Shown: positions 32,277-41,082 of the stretch, piece after piece
Layout: the number at the start of each line of letters is the position of its first letter
How positions within the stretch are numbered: the first letter of the stretch is position 1
Assembly: GCA_003151975.1 (NCBI GenBank)
Contig: PLZD01000027.1
Coordinates: 62,001-126,000, forward strand
Direction: 5' to 3'
Origin: Elusimicrobiota bacterium
GTDB taxonomy: Bacteria > Elusimicrobiota > Elusimicrobia > UBA1565 > UBA9628
Length of the DNA: 64,000 nt
Notes under the pieces: model-generated
Databases searched by the model: none
What the model saw: only the letters and a program-made list of their open reading frames with translations
What the model was told of the DNA's origin: nothing
Translations under genes and position numbers: made by a program

Positions 32277-33068
32277 ATGATGATGCCGCTCGCGTTGGCC
32301 GCCGGTTTGTCCCTGTGCGCTCCTGCCGCGCGTGCGCAGGACATTCCGGAAAATAATTGGCCCACCTCGATGACGGTGCACTTCATCATGCACCACCAGT
32401 CCGTGCGTCTGCCGCCGGGCTTTCTCCTCAACATGGAAGGCATCCACCGTGAGATCACGCGCGAGCTCTGGTTCATCGCCGACGGCATGCAAAGCGAGAA
32501 GATCGACTTCTATCTCTACCCCGACCGCGCGAGCTATCTGGCGGGGAGCTTCCATCCGCCGTCGTGGAGCGCGGGGCGCTCCGAGAGCCGCGGCTATCCG
32601 AGGCCCAAGAAAGTCTTCGTCACCTACGACGGCGCGCGCAAAGAGCTCATCAAGCACGAGCTCACCCACTTGTTTTTCGCCGCCTACTGGAAGCGGCCCG
32701 ACATGGCCCCGCCGCCAATCTGGCTCAACGAGGGGCTCGCCGTCACGATGGAGGGCAAGCACACGCCCGTGGTCCGGCCGATCCCGATGCGCGACTTCCT
32801 GAATACCGCCCCGCAGACCGACGATCCCGCCTCGCGCGTCAACGACTGGTACGCGCAGGCCGGCTCGGTCACGAATTTCCTGCGCAAGAGCCGCCCGAGC
32901 TACCACTTCAAGGGCCTGCTCGAAGCCCTGCGCGACGGCGAGCCGCTCGTTGACGCTCTGCGCCACGCCTACGGCTTTCACAGCATCGAGGACTTCGAGA
33001 AGGCCTGGAAGAGCTACGCCGCGATCGGCCTCGAGCGAGGAGCCGCTTCGGCCAAGGCCGCGCCATGA
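32277..33068 (+). CDS. Secreted gluzincin-type metallopeptidase (peptidase MA-like)
   Basis: Up to 263 residues; three successive Met codons (32277, 32280, 32283) compete, and the AGAAGG site favours the second or third. Signal peptide ends 'APAARA'. The zinc motif H127-E-L-T-H131 and the third ligand E152 in 'WLNEGLA' define a gluzincin like the peptidase MA family. The domain continues with 'QAGSVTNFLRKSRP' and 'LRDGEPLVDALRHAYGF', the usual end of MA-type domains. It would act in the periplasm or outside. Its stop overlaps the start of the glycosyltransferase gene, so it is cotranscribed with envelope glycan genes. Confidence 0.85.
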   Translation: MMMPLALAAGLSLCAPAARAQDIPENNWPTSMTVHFIMHHQSVRLPPGFLLNMEGIHREITRELWFIADGMQSEKIDFYLYPDRASYLAGSFHPPSWSAGRSESRGYPRPKKVFVTYDGARKELIKHELTHLFFAAYWKRPDMAPPPIWLNEGLAVTMEGKHTPVVRPIPMRDFLNTAPQTDDPASRVNDWYAQAGSVTNFLRKSRPSYHFKGLLEALRDGEPLVDALRHAYGFHSIEDFEKAWKSYAAIGLERGAASAKAAP

Positions 33069-33781
33069 GCGAAATCCGCAAGGTCTCGGTCGTGATCCCC
33101 GCCTACAACGAGGAGGCCACCATCGAGCAGATCATCGCGAAGGTCCGCGCCGCCGACGTCTGCGGCCTCGAGCTCGAGATCGTCGTCGTCGACGACGGCT
33201 CGAAGGACCGCACGCGCGCGATTCTCGAAAAAATGCCCGGCATCAAATACATCGCCCACGAGCGCAATCGCGGCAAGGGCGGCGCCGTCAAGACGGGCTT
33301 TGCGACCGCGAGCGGCCAGATCGTCATGATTCAAGACGCGGATCTGGAGTACGACCCCAAGGATTATCCCGCTTTGATCAAGCCGATCCTGAACGGCGCC
33401 GACGCCGTGATGGGCTCACGCTTCGCCTACGAGCGGCCGACTTTCTTCTCGGGCCCGAACCGCTCGCCTTTTTTCTCGCACTACATCGGCAACATCTTGA
33501 TCACGGGCCTGACCAACTTGCTCTACGCCAACGCGGCGACCGACTACTACGCCTGCTACAAGGCCTTCCGAAAATCCGTGATCGATTCGATCGCCATCGA
33601 GAGCGACGGCTTTCAATACGACAACGAACTGCTCTGCAAGCTGCTCCGGCGCGGCGTCAAGATCGTCGAGGTGCCCGTTGTTTACCGGCCCCGGTCCTAT
33701 AAAGACGGAAAGAAGATCAACTGGACTGACGGCGTCGCCATCATCTGGACCATAGTCAAATGGCGCTTCAAGGGATTCTAA
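33065..33781 (+). CDS. Family 2 glycosyltransferase, polyprenyl-phosphate mannose/glucose synthase-like
   Basis: 238 residues, the size of soluble DPM1-like enzymes without the C-terminal GtrA part. GT-A motifs: 'SVVIPAYNEEATIEQII', 'IVVVDDGSKDRT', 'NRGKGGAVKTGF' and the metal-binding 'MIQDADLEYDP', then 'GSRF'. The 'DGFQYDNELLCKLLRRGVKIVEVPVVYRPR' segment is typical of the dolichol-phosphate mannose synthase group. It would load a sugar onto a lipid-phosphate carrier, the donor used by GT-C enzymes such as the next gene. Confidence 0.93.
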   Translation: MSEIRKVSVVIPAYNEEATIEQIIAKVRAADVCGLELEIVVVDDGSKDRTRAILEKMPGIKYIAHERNRGKGGAVKTGFATASGQIVMIQDADLEYDPKDYPALIKPILNGADAVMGSRFAYERPTFFSGPNRSPFFSHYIGNILITGLTNLLYANAATDYYACYKAFRKSVIDSIAIESDGFQYDNELLCKLLRRGVKIVEVPVVYRPRSYKDGKKINWTDGVAIIWTIVKWRFKGF

Positions 33782-35046
33782 AAAGCCGCGCTTGGTGCGC
33801 GGCGTTGATTTTCACGGCGGCGCTGGCTACGAGGCTTTGCTACACGGCCGCCACGACGCAAGGCGCGGGCGAACTGCAGGGAGACGCCGCCGAGTACCAG
33901 AGCTACGCGCTCAATCTCTCCGAAGCCGGCCGTTACGAGAATTACGATGGGCTCAAGGCCTCGCGCATGCCCGGCTATCCTTTGTTCTTGGACGCGGTCT
34001 ACACCGTCTGCGGACGTTCGGTGCTCGCGGTCCAAGTCGCGCAGAGCCTCGCTGGGGCCGCGACGTGCGTGCTCGTGCTCCTGCTCGCGTGGGAGTGGTT
34101 CGACCCGCGCTGGGCGCTGGCGGGAGGACTTGCCGCCGCGTTCTATTTCGACCTGATCTCGCCGTGCGCGCGCGTCACGACGGAAGCTCTGACGACTTTT
34201 TTTCTGACCGCGGCCTTCTGGCTGTGGTGCCGCAAGCGCTCTTTGCGATTCACCGATGGATTTCTCGTTGGCGTTGCCGCCTCATCGGCATATCTTCTGC
34301 GCTCCGAGTTCATGATATTCGTGTTTCTGCTAGCCGCGGCGGCGGGCTGGGCCGGCAGAAGGGACCTCAAGCGCGCCTGGAAAGCTCCCGCGGGAATTCT
34401 TCTCGCCTTCGCCTTGATCTCCCTGCCATGGATCTTGCGCAATCAGCGCGAACTCGGCCGCCCGATCGCGACCTCGACGGCCGGACCAGTGAACCTCTAT
34501 CTCGGCGTCCCGTGGACGATCCACGACCGCCTCGGCGGGCTGCAAGGCAGTTTCGTGCCGCTTGCCGACCTGCAGGCGCGTCAGAAGTTGGGGGAACTGG
34601 AATCAGCGGACTACTTCTCGCGCGTCGTTCCGGGCCTCTACCGCGAGGCAACGCTTTCACAGATCGCGCGCGCTCTCGTCTTCAACCTGCTGATCCAGTA
34701 TTATCCCTTCTCGCCCGCGTATGACGCGACCTTCGTCTTCTTCCTGCCGTTTTGGCTTTGGGGAATCTGGCTTTGCCGCAAAGACGAGCGCCGTTGGCCG
34801 CCGCTGATCGCCGTGCTGTTCAAGACGGCCCTGCATTGCGGCGTCGCCGTCATGCAGTCGCGCCACCGTCAAGTGACAGCCTCCGCGGTGATTCTTCTCG
34901 CGCTCACCGGCCTTTTCGAGTTGCGGCGCCGCTCGCCCAAGGCGTTCAAAACTCTGGTCCCAGGCTGGGCCGCCGCCAACGCCTTCGTCTGGGCGCTCGC
35001 CCCTTGGTTTCGCGCGCTCGCCCTGCGCGTCCGGGACCTGCTGTAA
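33760..35046 (+). CDS. GT39/ArnT-like membrane glycosyltransferase
   Basis: 428 residues with about ten hydrophobic segments. The first periplasmic loop carries an acidic 'ELQGDAAEYQ' motif in the position of the catalytic Asp of GT-C enzymes, followed by 'SRMPGYPLFLDAVYTVCG', typical for ArnT/PMT_2 proteins. The start lies 22 bases inside the GT2 gene, so the two are tightly coupled: GT2 makes the lipid-linked sugar and this protein transfers it outside the membrane. The acceptor is unknown. Confidence 0.85.
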   Translation: MALQGILKSRAWCAALIFTAALATRLCYTAATTQGAGELQGDAAEYQSYALNLSEAGRYENYDGLKASRMPGYPLFLDAVYTVCGRSVLAVQVAQSLAGAATCVLVLLLAWEWFDPRWALAGGLAAAFYFDLISPCARVTTEALTTFFLTAAFWLWCRKRSLRFTDGFLVGVAASSAYLLRSEFMIFVFLLAAAAGWAGRRDLKRAWKAPAGILLAFALISLPWILRNQRELGRPIATSTAGPVNLYLGVPWTIHDRLGGLQGSFVPLADLQARQKLGELESADYFSRVVPGLYREATLSQIARALVFNLLIQYYPFSPAYDATFVFFLPFWLWGIWLCRKDERRWPPLIAVLFKTALHCGVAVMQSRHRQVTASAVILLALTGLFELRRRSPKAFKTLVPGWAAANAFVWALAPWFRALALRVRDLL

Positions 35047-35075
35047 AGCGCTGTGAATTGTTAACAATTCCGACC

Positions 35076-35104
35076 TTGCGGGTCTTTGGTGTTTCCTTTA
35101 TACT
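35076..35104 (+). promoter_or_regulatory. Promoter of the GYF-like membrane protein gene
   Basis: TTGCGG (35076-35081), 17 bases, TATACT (35099-35104), then eight bases to ATG 35113. The AAAGAG in this gap might act as a weak Shine-Dalgarno sequence, but it would lie at the very 5' end of the mRNA. Confidence 0.65.
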
Positions 35105-35112
35105 TCAAAGAG

Positions 35113-36510
35113 ATGGCACAAGATCGATATTGGCTCTTCGATGGCAATGACGCCGTCGGGCCGTTCTACTCCGACGAGCTCAAACGCCAGCCGTTTTTCG
35201 GGCCTGAGTCGCTGATTTGCCCCGACGGCTCCGAGGACGCCAATCTTTGGCGCGCGGCCAAGTACTACCTGATCAAGGGCCCGGGCCTCAAGCCCGACGC
35301 GCCTCGGGAGATCGAAGCGGAGCCCACTGTTGAGCCCCAGATGAACGCGCTGCCGAGCGTAGCGCCCGCACCCGCGCCGGCGCCGGCACCCTTTCCGAAA
35401 AAGATGGCGGCGATCATCGCGGCCTCGATTCTCGTTCCGACGCTGTCGTATCTCGCTTATCGCCACAGCAAGAAGCCCGCAATGGTTCCGACTCCCGCGC
35501 CGACGGCCAACGCGACGCCGGCAACGCCTCCGGCCGCCGATGTCAACCAAGAAGCCGTGGATTTCGTCATGAAATTTCCCGTCATCAGCGAGGGCACGAC
35601 GCTGCCGGCCTCGACCGACGATATTTTCACCGCAAAAAAATGGCGCACGCCGGTGAGCGTGGGCGAAGCTCTCGACATGAAATCGCTCTACACCTTGGGC
35701 CAAACGGCGAGCCAGCTCCTGCAGAAGCAGGGCCGCGGCCCGCAGTCGGGCGAGAGCGAGGTGCGCAAGAACCACGATCATTGGGACGCGTACTCTCAGC
35801 GCTATCTCAAAGCCAACTATCGATTGGGTTGGACCACGGAACTCGCCGTCGCCGGCGCCAACAAATTCCACGTGACCGCCGAGGCGCGGTACCACCGCGA
35901 GGGCCCGCGCGAGACGCACGATTTCGAGGCGGACCTCGACCGGCGCACGCTCAAGCCGCTCAATCTCGACGCCTGGTACGACATCGACCCCGAGGGCTGC
36001 GCCAATTGGGCCGACAAGAACGTCGAGCTCGGCGAGCCCGTCGACGAGGCCAAGCTCGCGGCCGCGTCCCCGAGCTACTCCTATCCTTTGCCCAATCGCG
36101 GCACGCACAAGAAGATGCCCAAAGGCGGAGCCCCGATGGCGGCCAACGAGACGCCCAAGAAGAAGAAGGCTCCCGCGAAAGCTCCGATGGTCGTGCCGCC
36201 GGTCGAGGAGTCCGATTATCCCGACGAGGGCGCCTCAAACGACGAGAATCCGCTGATCAAAGCCACGTCCGAGCCGCTGGCCCCGCCCGGAGCTAAGCCT
36301 CAGAAGTCGCCGGCTCCGGCCAAAAACGCCTCGGCGTCGCCTAAGCCGGCCGCCCCGAGCCAACTGCCGGACAAGAACCCGTCCAAGCCCGTCGCCAGCG
36401 CCGACAACAAGCCGGCACAGGGCGAACAGGCCCAGAAGGCCAAGGACGCCAACGACATGTCGGTCGATGAGCTCGAGAAGTATCTGAGCCGCGGGGCGCA
36501 GAAGAACTAA
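35113..36510 (+). CDS. Membrane protein with GYF_2-like N-terminal domain and low-complexity tail
   Basis: 465 residues. Residues 1-55 ('YWLFDGNDAVGPFYSDELK...LICPDGSEDANLWRAA') match the layout of GYF_2-type domains, which bind peptides in the cytoplasm. A Pro/Ala linker and one transmembrane helix (about residues 96-115) follow. The next ~190 residues form a globular, presumably periplasmic domain ('HDHWDAYSQRYLKANYRLGWTTELAV', 'YDIDPEGCANWADKN'). The last ~130 residues are Pro/Lys/Ala-rich, ending in a short helix 'MSVDELEKYLSRG'. Topology suggests a trans-envelope signalling or anchoring protein. The function is unknown. Confidence 0.7.
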   Translation: MAQDRYWLFDGNDAVGPFYSDELKRQPFFGPESLICPDGSEDANLWRAAKYYLIKGPGLKPDAPREIEAEPTVEPQMNALPSVAPAPAPAPAPFPKKMAAIIAASILVPTLSYLAYRHSKKPAMVPTPAPTANATPATPPAADVNQEAVDFVMKFPVISEGTTLPASTDDIFTAKKWRTPVSVGEALDMKSLYTLGQTASQLLQKQGRGPQSGESEVRKNHDHWDAYSQRYLKANYRLGWTTELAVAGANKFHVTAEARYHREGPRETHDFEADLDRRTLKPLNLDAWYDIDPEGCANWADKNVELGEPVDEAKLAAASPSYSYPLPNRGTHKKMPKGGAPMAANETPKKKKAPAKAPMVVPPVEESDYPDEGASNDENPLIKATSEPLAPPGAKPQKSPAPAKNASASPKPAAPSQLPDKNPSKPVASADNKPAQGEQAQKAKDANDMSVDELEKYLSRGAQKN

Positions 36511-36878
36511 CCCGCCGTAAAGGCGTCGGCGATGTGCTCGAGCTTCCCGGCCGAGACCGCGATCACATCGAAGCGCATCGGGCAATCCAAGCCGCGCAGC
36601 GTCGCGTACATCCGCGCCGCGTGCACGATCCTGGCGCGCTTGACCGGCCCGACCGTCTCCGCCGCCGTGCCGAAGCGCACGGAACTGCGCGCCCGCACCT
36701 CGACGAACACGACCGTGTCGCGGTCCTTGGCGACGATGTCGATCTCTCCGCGCCTGGTCCGGAAATTTCGGTCCAGCACGGCGTAACCGCGGCATTCCAA
36801 GAATTCCGCGGCCCTTTGCTCGAAGGCCCAGCCCGTCTGTAGTGTGGTGGTTATAAAGAGTATACGATTGACCCCCAT
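36507..36878 (-). CDS. yraN: YraN/UPF0102 family nuclease-like protein
   Basis: 123 residues from ATG 36878. The endonuclease-fold core is clear: 'AAEFLECRGYAVLDRNFRTRRGEIDIVAKDRDTVVFVEVRARSS' with the family E-x(n)-D-x(n)-E-V-R/K catalytic pattern. The C-terminal 'RFDVIAV' is also typical. The frame is open to 36938 but runs over the terminator of the caspase gene, so the longer start is rejected. In many bacteria yraN sits beside rnhB and trmD; here it is ten kilobases away. It converges on the GYF-like gene with a four-base overlap. Confidence 0.88.
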   Translation of the reverse strand: MGVNRILFITTTLQTGWAFEQRAAEFLECRGYAVLDRNFRTRRGEIDIVAKDRDTVVFVEVRARSSVRFGTAAETVGPVKRARIVHAARMYATLRGLDCPMRFDVIAVSAGKLEHIADAFTAG

Positions 36879-36900
36879 AAAAAGTTCCACTTCCCAATAC

Positions 36901-36930
36901 AAAACGAAAGGCCCCGCGCGTGCGGGGCCT
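36901..36930 (-). terminator. Terminator of the caspase-lipoprotein gene
   Basis: On the minus strand AGGCCCCGC, a four-base loop, GCGGGGCCT, then TTTCGTTTTG. The hairpin lies 34 bases after the stop of the caspase gene. Confidence 0.85.
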
Positions 36931-36963
36931 CGGTTCATCGATTGAGGACGCTCTAGGATCGGT

Positions 36964-38355
36964 CTACCTGCCTTGCCTCCACTGAGGATCCTGCTCGGCG
37001 TTGTACTCGCGACGCGCCACGCGCGACACCTCGGGCTTTAGGTAGTCGAACACGGCCCGAAAATCGTCGCCCTTCTCCTTAAGGCCCTTCAAGAAGTAGT
37101 AAGTGAATAATCCGTGGCCCTTTTCTTGATAGCTGCTGCTGATCTGGTCCCCCGCGGAGGCCGCGATCACCGTGAGGTTGGCCGGAACATCGGCCTGGAC
37201 CACGGAGACCAAAGGACGCGCGCCTTTAGCGATCACCGAGCGCCCTCCGGCGCCCGAGAAGCACGAATCCATCGCGACGTAAATCTGCTTGGCGGGGAGT
37301 TTCGAGAGCTGATCGTAGAGGCGCTTGACCGAGTAGCCGGTCTTCTCGATGTACGTCGGGTCGCCGTCGTACGGTACGAGGTAGGCTTCGCCCTTCGCCG
37401 GATTCGGAGCGCCGTGGCCCGAATAATAGACGTAGACCGTGTCGCCCGTCTCGACGTGGTTGGGCAGCCAGCTCTCGAAATACTTTTCGAAGTCGCCTTT
37501 CGCGGCGCGCTCGTCGGTCAAGACCACGACGTTGGCTTCCGGCACGCCGAGCACGCGCTCGAAGTACCGTGCCGCGAGCTTAGCGTCGCTCGCCGCGAAA
37601 TCGGCGTTGGGCAGCTTCTCGCGGTAATGCTCGACTCCCACGACGACCGCGTACGAATGCGGCCGCGCCGCCCGAGCCGCGGGCAAGACATCGACGTCCG
37701 ACGTCACGGCGGCGGCCGGCCGCTGCGCCGGCTGCGCTCGGGCCGTCTCAGCCGTGGGCGCCAGCCCCAACAGAGCGCGCGTCAATTTCTCCGATGCGAG
37801 CATGGCGCCGACCTTCCCGATCGCGTCGGCGAACGCGGCGTTGGCCGCCAGGTTCGGAGCCCCTCCGACCGCGGCGCCCCCGCCGACGGCGATCGCGCTG
37901 CCGCCGCCGACGATCTCTCCGCTCCAAACAGACCGGCGGCTCTTGTCCTTGATGGCCAGCTTGATGCGGACCACTCCGTTGACGGGTACGTTCATACCCC
38001 CGATCCACTTGACCGACGCCTCGGTCAAGGTGGCGTACAAAAGCGCCACGGCTTGGGCCTGATCCGAAGTCAAAGGAAGTCCGATGCGGCCGAACTCCGT
38101 CGCGAGCGCCTCGCGGAAGAGATCGGTCAGCGGGCCGGTGGGGGAGACGTGCGCCGCTCCGTCGAACTTGAACCCGCCGGTCAGATCGTCGGCCGCGGCC
38201 AAATAAACCTGCGGATATCCATCTTGGACCGGTTCAACGGCCATCGTCGGCTGATACTTCAAGACGACCGGGGAGGCGCACCCTGATAGCAACACCAGGA
38301 CCAACGTTAACCCAAAGGCGTCGCGGAGCCGAGGAATCTGGAATTTATTTCTCAC
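36964..38355 (-). CDS. Lipoprotein with C-terminal caspase-like (C14) domain
   Basis: 463 residues from GTG 38355. The lipobox L-L-S-G-C26 predicts lipid attachment. Residues about 30-195 resemble small lipoproteins of the YajG type ('LTDLFREALATEFGRIGLPLTSDQAQAVALLYATLTEA', 'VNGVVRIKLAIKDK'). The C-terminal ~230 residues are a caspase-fold domain with His314 in 'YVYYSGHG' and Cys365 in 'AMDSCFSGAGG', both catalytic residues intact, and 'YEKGHG..TYYFLKGL'-like end motifs. The start choice follows a TTGACT-17-CATACT promoter that ends seven bases before the GTG. Substrate and role are unknown; the active site would face the periplasm or the exterior. Confidence 0.88.
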   Translation of the reverse strand: MRNKFQIPRLRDAFGLTLVLVLLSGCASPVVLKYQPTMAVEPVQDGYPQVYLAAADDLTGGFKFDGAAHVSPTGPLTDLFREALATEFGRIGLPLTSDQAQAVALLYATLTEASVKWIGGMNVPVNGVVRIKLAIKDKSRRSVWSGEIVGGGSAIAVGGGAAVGGAPNLAANAAFADAIGKVGAMLASEKLTRALLGLAPTAETARAQPAQRPAAAVTSDVDVLPAARAARPHSYAVVVGVEHYREKLPNADFAASDAKLAARYFERVLGVPEANVVVLTDERAAKGDFEKYFESWLPNHVETGDTVYVYYSGHGAPNPAKGEAYLVPYDGDPTYIEKTGYSVKRLYDQLSKLPAKQIYVAMDSCFSGAGGRSVIAKGARPLVSVVQADVPANLTVIAASAGDQISSSYQEKGHGLFTYYFLKGLKEKGDDFRAVFDYLKPEVSRVARREYNAEQDPQWRQGR

Positions 38356-38362
38356 GCAACTC

Positions 38363-38391
38363 AGTATGACATCGTCTATGGCACGAGTCAA
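38363..38391 (-). promoter_or_regulatory. Leaderless-type promoter of the caspase-lipoprotein gene
   Basis: TTGACT (38391-38386), 17 bases, CATACT (38368-38363), then seven bases to the GTG start at 38355. It lies 13 bases after the hisIE stop. Confidence 0.7.
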
Positions 38392-38403
38392 GAGCCCGGC
38401 GAG

Positions 38404-39030
38404 CTACTTGGATTTCTTGACGAAAGGCTTGTTGCGCCGGGCGAGTTCCTTTGCGACCTCGCTCAAGCTCGAGCCCTTGGCGCGCATAAGAACGGCGAGG
38501 TGGAATAGAAGATCGGCCGCCTCGTCGTGCAGCTTGGCTTTCGGGCCGCGAGCCGCGAGAGCCACCTCGACGCCTTCCTCGCCGACTTTCTGGGCGATGC
38601 GATCGACGCCGGCCGCAAATAAGCTCGCGGTATACGAGCCCTTAGGCTTGTCGCGGCGGCGACTCTCGATGATATCCTCAAGCAAAGCGAAGAAGCCAAA
38701 ATCGGTCTCTCCCGCGTCGAAGCACGAGACGGCACCCGTGTGGCAGGTCGGTCCCTTGGGCTCGGCCAGCACGAGCAGCGCATCGCGGTCGCAATCTCTG
38801 CTGATGCCGCGCAGTTTGAGCCCGTTGCCGGAGGTCTCGCCTTTGACCCACAGCTTGTCGCGAGAGCGGGAAAAGAAAGTCACGCGGCCGGTCTTGAGCG
38901 TGCGCTTGAGCGATTCCGGGCTCATGTAGCCCAGCATCAGCACTCGACCGCTCTTGGCGTCCTGAACGATCGCCGGCAGCAGGCCGCCGCCTTTTTTCCA
39001 ATCAAGTCCGCTCAAAGATGTCTTTTTCAT
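38404..39030 (-). CDS. hisI: Bifunctional phosphoribosyl-AMP cyclohydrolase / phosphoribosyl-ATP pyrophosphatase (HisIE)
   Basis: 208 residues. The N-terminal half is PRA-CH: '[36 protein letters not shown]', with zinc ligands in 'DCDRDALL' and '[12 protein letters not shown]'. The C-terminal half (from about residue 112) is PRA-PH: '[10 protein letters not shown]', '[20 protein letters not shown]', '[18 protein letters not shown]'. Together they do steps 2 and 3 of histidine synthesis. The start overlaps the hisF stop (ATGA). Last gene of the his operon. Confidence 0.97.
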   Translation of the reverse strand: MKKTSLSGLDWKKGGGLLPAIVQDAKSGRVLMLGYMSPESLKRTLKTGRVTFFSRSRDKLWVKGETSGNGLKLRGISRDCDRDALLVLAEPKGPTCHTGAVSCFDAGETDFGFFALLEDIIESRRRDKPKGSYTASLFAAGVDRIAQKVGEEGVEVALAARGPKAKLHDEAADLLFHLAVLMRAKGSSLSEVAKELARRNKPFVKKSK

Positions 39031-39791
39031 AGCCTCACCGGTATGCCTTTCGATTTAAGCTCCGCCTTGATCTGCCCGACCGTCACCTCGCCGCGATGGA
39101 AAATGCCGGCCGCAAGCGCGGCGTCGGCCCCAGCTGCGTAAGCTTCGACAAAATGAAGCGGCGTCTTGGCGCCGCCCGATGCGACCAGCGGGATGGACAA
39201 GACCGCGCGCGCGGCTTTGAGCTGTTCGAGATCGTAGCCTTCCCCGGTGCCGTCGCGGTCCATGCAGTTGAGCACGACCTCGCCGGCGCCGCGCTCCTGC
39301 GCTTCCTTGAGCCAACCGAGAAGCTCGCGCCCCGACTCGCGCGTTTTTTCCGCGCGGCCCGTGTATTGGTAAACCTTCATAGCGCCGCCGTCGCGCTTTG
39401 AATCGACGCCGACGACCACGCATTGATTGCCGAAGCGCGCGGCGAGCTCCGTGATGAGTTCGGGCCGCTCGAGCGCTGGCGAATTGACCGAAATTTTGTC
39501 TGCGCCGGCGTTGAGCACTTCCTCCGCGTCCGCGACCGAGCGGATGCCGCCAGCGACGCAAAACGGAATGTCGAGCGCCTTGGCCGTGCGGCGCACCCAA
39601 TCACGGCGCACGCTTTTCTTATCGGCGGAGGCGGCGATGTCGTAGAAGACCAGCTCGTCGGCGCCCTGCTCGCGGTAGCGCGCGGCGAGCTCCAGGAAAT
39701 CGCCCATATCCTTGTGCTCGCGGAAACGCACGCCCTTGACCACGCGGCCATCCATGACGTCGAGGCAGGCGATCACGCGCTTGGTCAGCAC
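39027..39791 (-). CDS. hisF: Imidazole glycerol phosphate synthase, cyclase subunit
   Basis: 254 residues from GTG 39791, which overlaps the hisA stop by seven bases. It starts '[22 protein letters not shown]', holding the catalytic Asp11, and has the second catalytic Asp in '[14 protein letters not shown]'. Phosphate loops 'CVAGGIRS', 'KISVNSPAL' and 'VASGGAKTP' are in order. With HisH it converts PRFAR and glutamine-derived ammonia to IGP and AICAR. Confidence 0.97.
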   Translation of the reverse strand: MLTKRVIACLDVMDGRVVKGVRFREHKDMGDFLELAARYREQGADELVFYDIAASADKKSVRRDWVRRTAKALDIPFCVAGGIRSVADAEEVLNAGADKISVNSPALERPELITELAARFGNQCVVVGVDSKRDGGAMKVYQYTGRAEKTRESGRELLGWLKEAQERGAGEVVLNCMDRDGTGEGYDLEQLKAARAVLSIPLVASGGAKTPLHFVEAYAAGADAALAAGIFHRGEVTVGQIKAELKSKGIPVRL

Positions 39792-40504
39792 CGTGAGAGC
39801 GCCTCCTGCACGGTAAAGCGCTTCTCGTAGAGCGCCTTGCCGACGACGGCGGAATGGACTGGCACGCCTTTGAGCGCCGTGAGATCGTCGAGCGAACCGA
39901 CGCCGCCCGAGGCCTGGATCTCGAGGCCGGGGTAGGAGGAGACGAGGCGGCGATAGAGCTCCAGATTCGAGCCGCCCAGCATGCCGTCCTTGGCGATGTC
40001 GGTGCAGAGCACCCGCGACAAACCCAACGGGCGATACGACTCGATGAGCGTCTCGAGCGCGCCGGCCGCGCGCTGCCAACCCGAGACCGCCACGACGGCG
40101 CCCTTGCCCTCGACGCGAACATCGAAGGCGGCCGTCAGGCGCGTTCCAAAGTTCTCGAAGAAATGCGCGCCGACCTCGGGTTCGCGCGCGAGCACGGAGC
40201 CGAGCACGACGCGTTCGGCGCCCTGATCCAGAAGCTCGCGAGCGTCGTCGACGGTCCGCACGCCGCCGCCGATCTGCACTTTGAGCTTCGTGGCCTTCAA
40301 GAGCGAGGCGACGAGCTTGCGCTGGCGCTTTGCCGGGTCCTTGGCGCCGTCGAGATCGACGATGTGGACGCACTTGGCGCCGGCGTCTTCGAAAGCTTTC
40401 AGCTGATCGGCCGGAATGCCGTAGACGGTCTTGTCGTCGAAATGCCCCTGGCGCAAACGCGCGCAGCGGCCGTCCAACAGATCGATCGCGGGATAAAGGA
40501 TCAT
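39785..40504 (-). CDS. hisA: ProFAR isomerase
   Basis: 239 residues, standard (beta/alpha)8 length. Catalytic Asp in 'YPAIDLLDGRCARLRQG' and the second Asp in 'VLCTDIAKDGMLGGSN' are kept; phosphate loops are 'QIGGGVRTVDDA' and 'QASGGVGSLDDL'. It isomerises ProFAR to PRFAR. Four-base overlaps with hisH upstream and a seven-base overlap with hisF downstream imply coupled translation. Confidence 0.97.
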   Translation of the reverse strand: MILYPAIDLLDGRCARLRQGHFDDKTVYGIPADQLKAFEDAGAKCVHIVDLDGAKDPAKRQRKLVASLLKATKLKVQIGGGVRTVDDARELLDQGAERVVLGSVLAREPEVGAHFFENFGTRLTAAFDVRVEGKGAVVAVSGWQRAAGALETLIESYRPLGLSRVLCTDIAKDGMLGGSNLELYRRLVSSYPGLEIQASGGVGSLDDLTALKGVPVHSAVVGKALYEKRFTVQEALSRC

Positions 40505-41082
40505 GATTTCAGGAAGTTGGCCAATACCTTGCTGCCGGCCGCCGCGGAGCGCTCGGGGTGGAACTGCACGCCTGAGAAGTTGCCTTTCCGTACGACCGCC
40601 GGAACCGACTCTCCGTATTCGGCCGAGGCGGTGACCCAGGGCCCTTCCGGCGCGCGATAAGAGTGCACGAAATAAAAAAACGAGTTAGGGGGAACTCCCG
40701 CAAGCAACGCCTCGGAGCCGTCGGCCTTCACCGAGTTCCAACCCATGTGCGGGACGGGCAAAGGGCCTTTGAGCCGCGCGACCTCGCCAGGCAGCACGCC
40801 GAGACAGCGCGCCGGGCCTTCGGTCGACGACTCGAACAGAAGCTGCATGCCCAGGCAAATGCCGAGCACCGGCTGGGTCAGGCCGCGCAAAGTCTCGACG
40901 AGGCCGGCCGATGCGAGCCGCTTCATCGCATCCGCGGCGTTGCCGACGCCCGGCAAGATGACGCGCGGGCTCGCCTTGATGCGCGCCGCGTCCTTGGTCA
41001 GCTCGGCTGCCGCGCCCAGGCGCTCGAGCGCGTCGATGACGGAAGCGAGATTGGCGCCGCCGGTGTCGACGACGGCGATCAA
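40501..41082 (-). CDS. hisH: Imidazole glycerol phosphate synthase, glutaminase subunit
   Basis: 193 residues. The class I glutamine amidotransferase triad is present: Cys76 in 'GICLGMQLLF', and His and Glu in 'VQFHPERS'. The N-terminus 'VDTGGANLASVIDALERLG' is typical of HisH. The short 'PVPHMGWNSV' loop lies at the HisF interface. It supplies ammonia to HisF. The start overlaps the hisB stop. Confidence 0.96.
   Translation of the reverse strand: MIAVVDTGGANLASVIDALERLGAAAELTKDAARIKASPRVILPGVGNAADAMKRLASAGLVETLRGLTQPVLGICLGMQLLFESSTEGPARCLGVLPGEVARLKGPLPVPHMGWNSVKADGSEALLAGVPPNSFFYFVHSYRAPEGPWVTASAEYGESVPAVVRKGNFSGVQFHPERSAAAGSKVLANFLKS

Noticed and set aside
33065-36510. A polysaccharide biosynthesis island
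   Set aside because: Only one GT2 and one GT-C gene are present, without nucleotide-sugar, flippase or polymerase genes.
36879-36938. Longer N-terminus for yraN
   Set aside because: It would run over the rho-independent terminator of the caspase gene and is not conserved in the family.
38404-39030. Missing hisE gene in the his operon
   Set aside because: The pyrophosphatase domain is fused to HisI.
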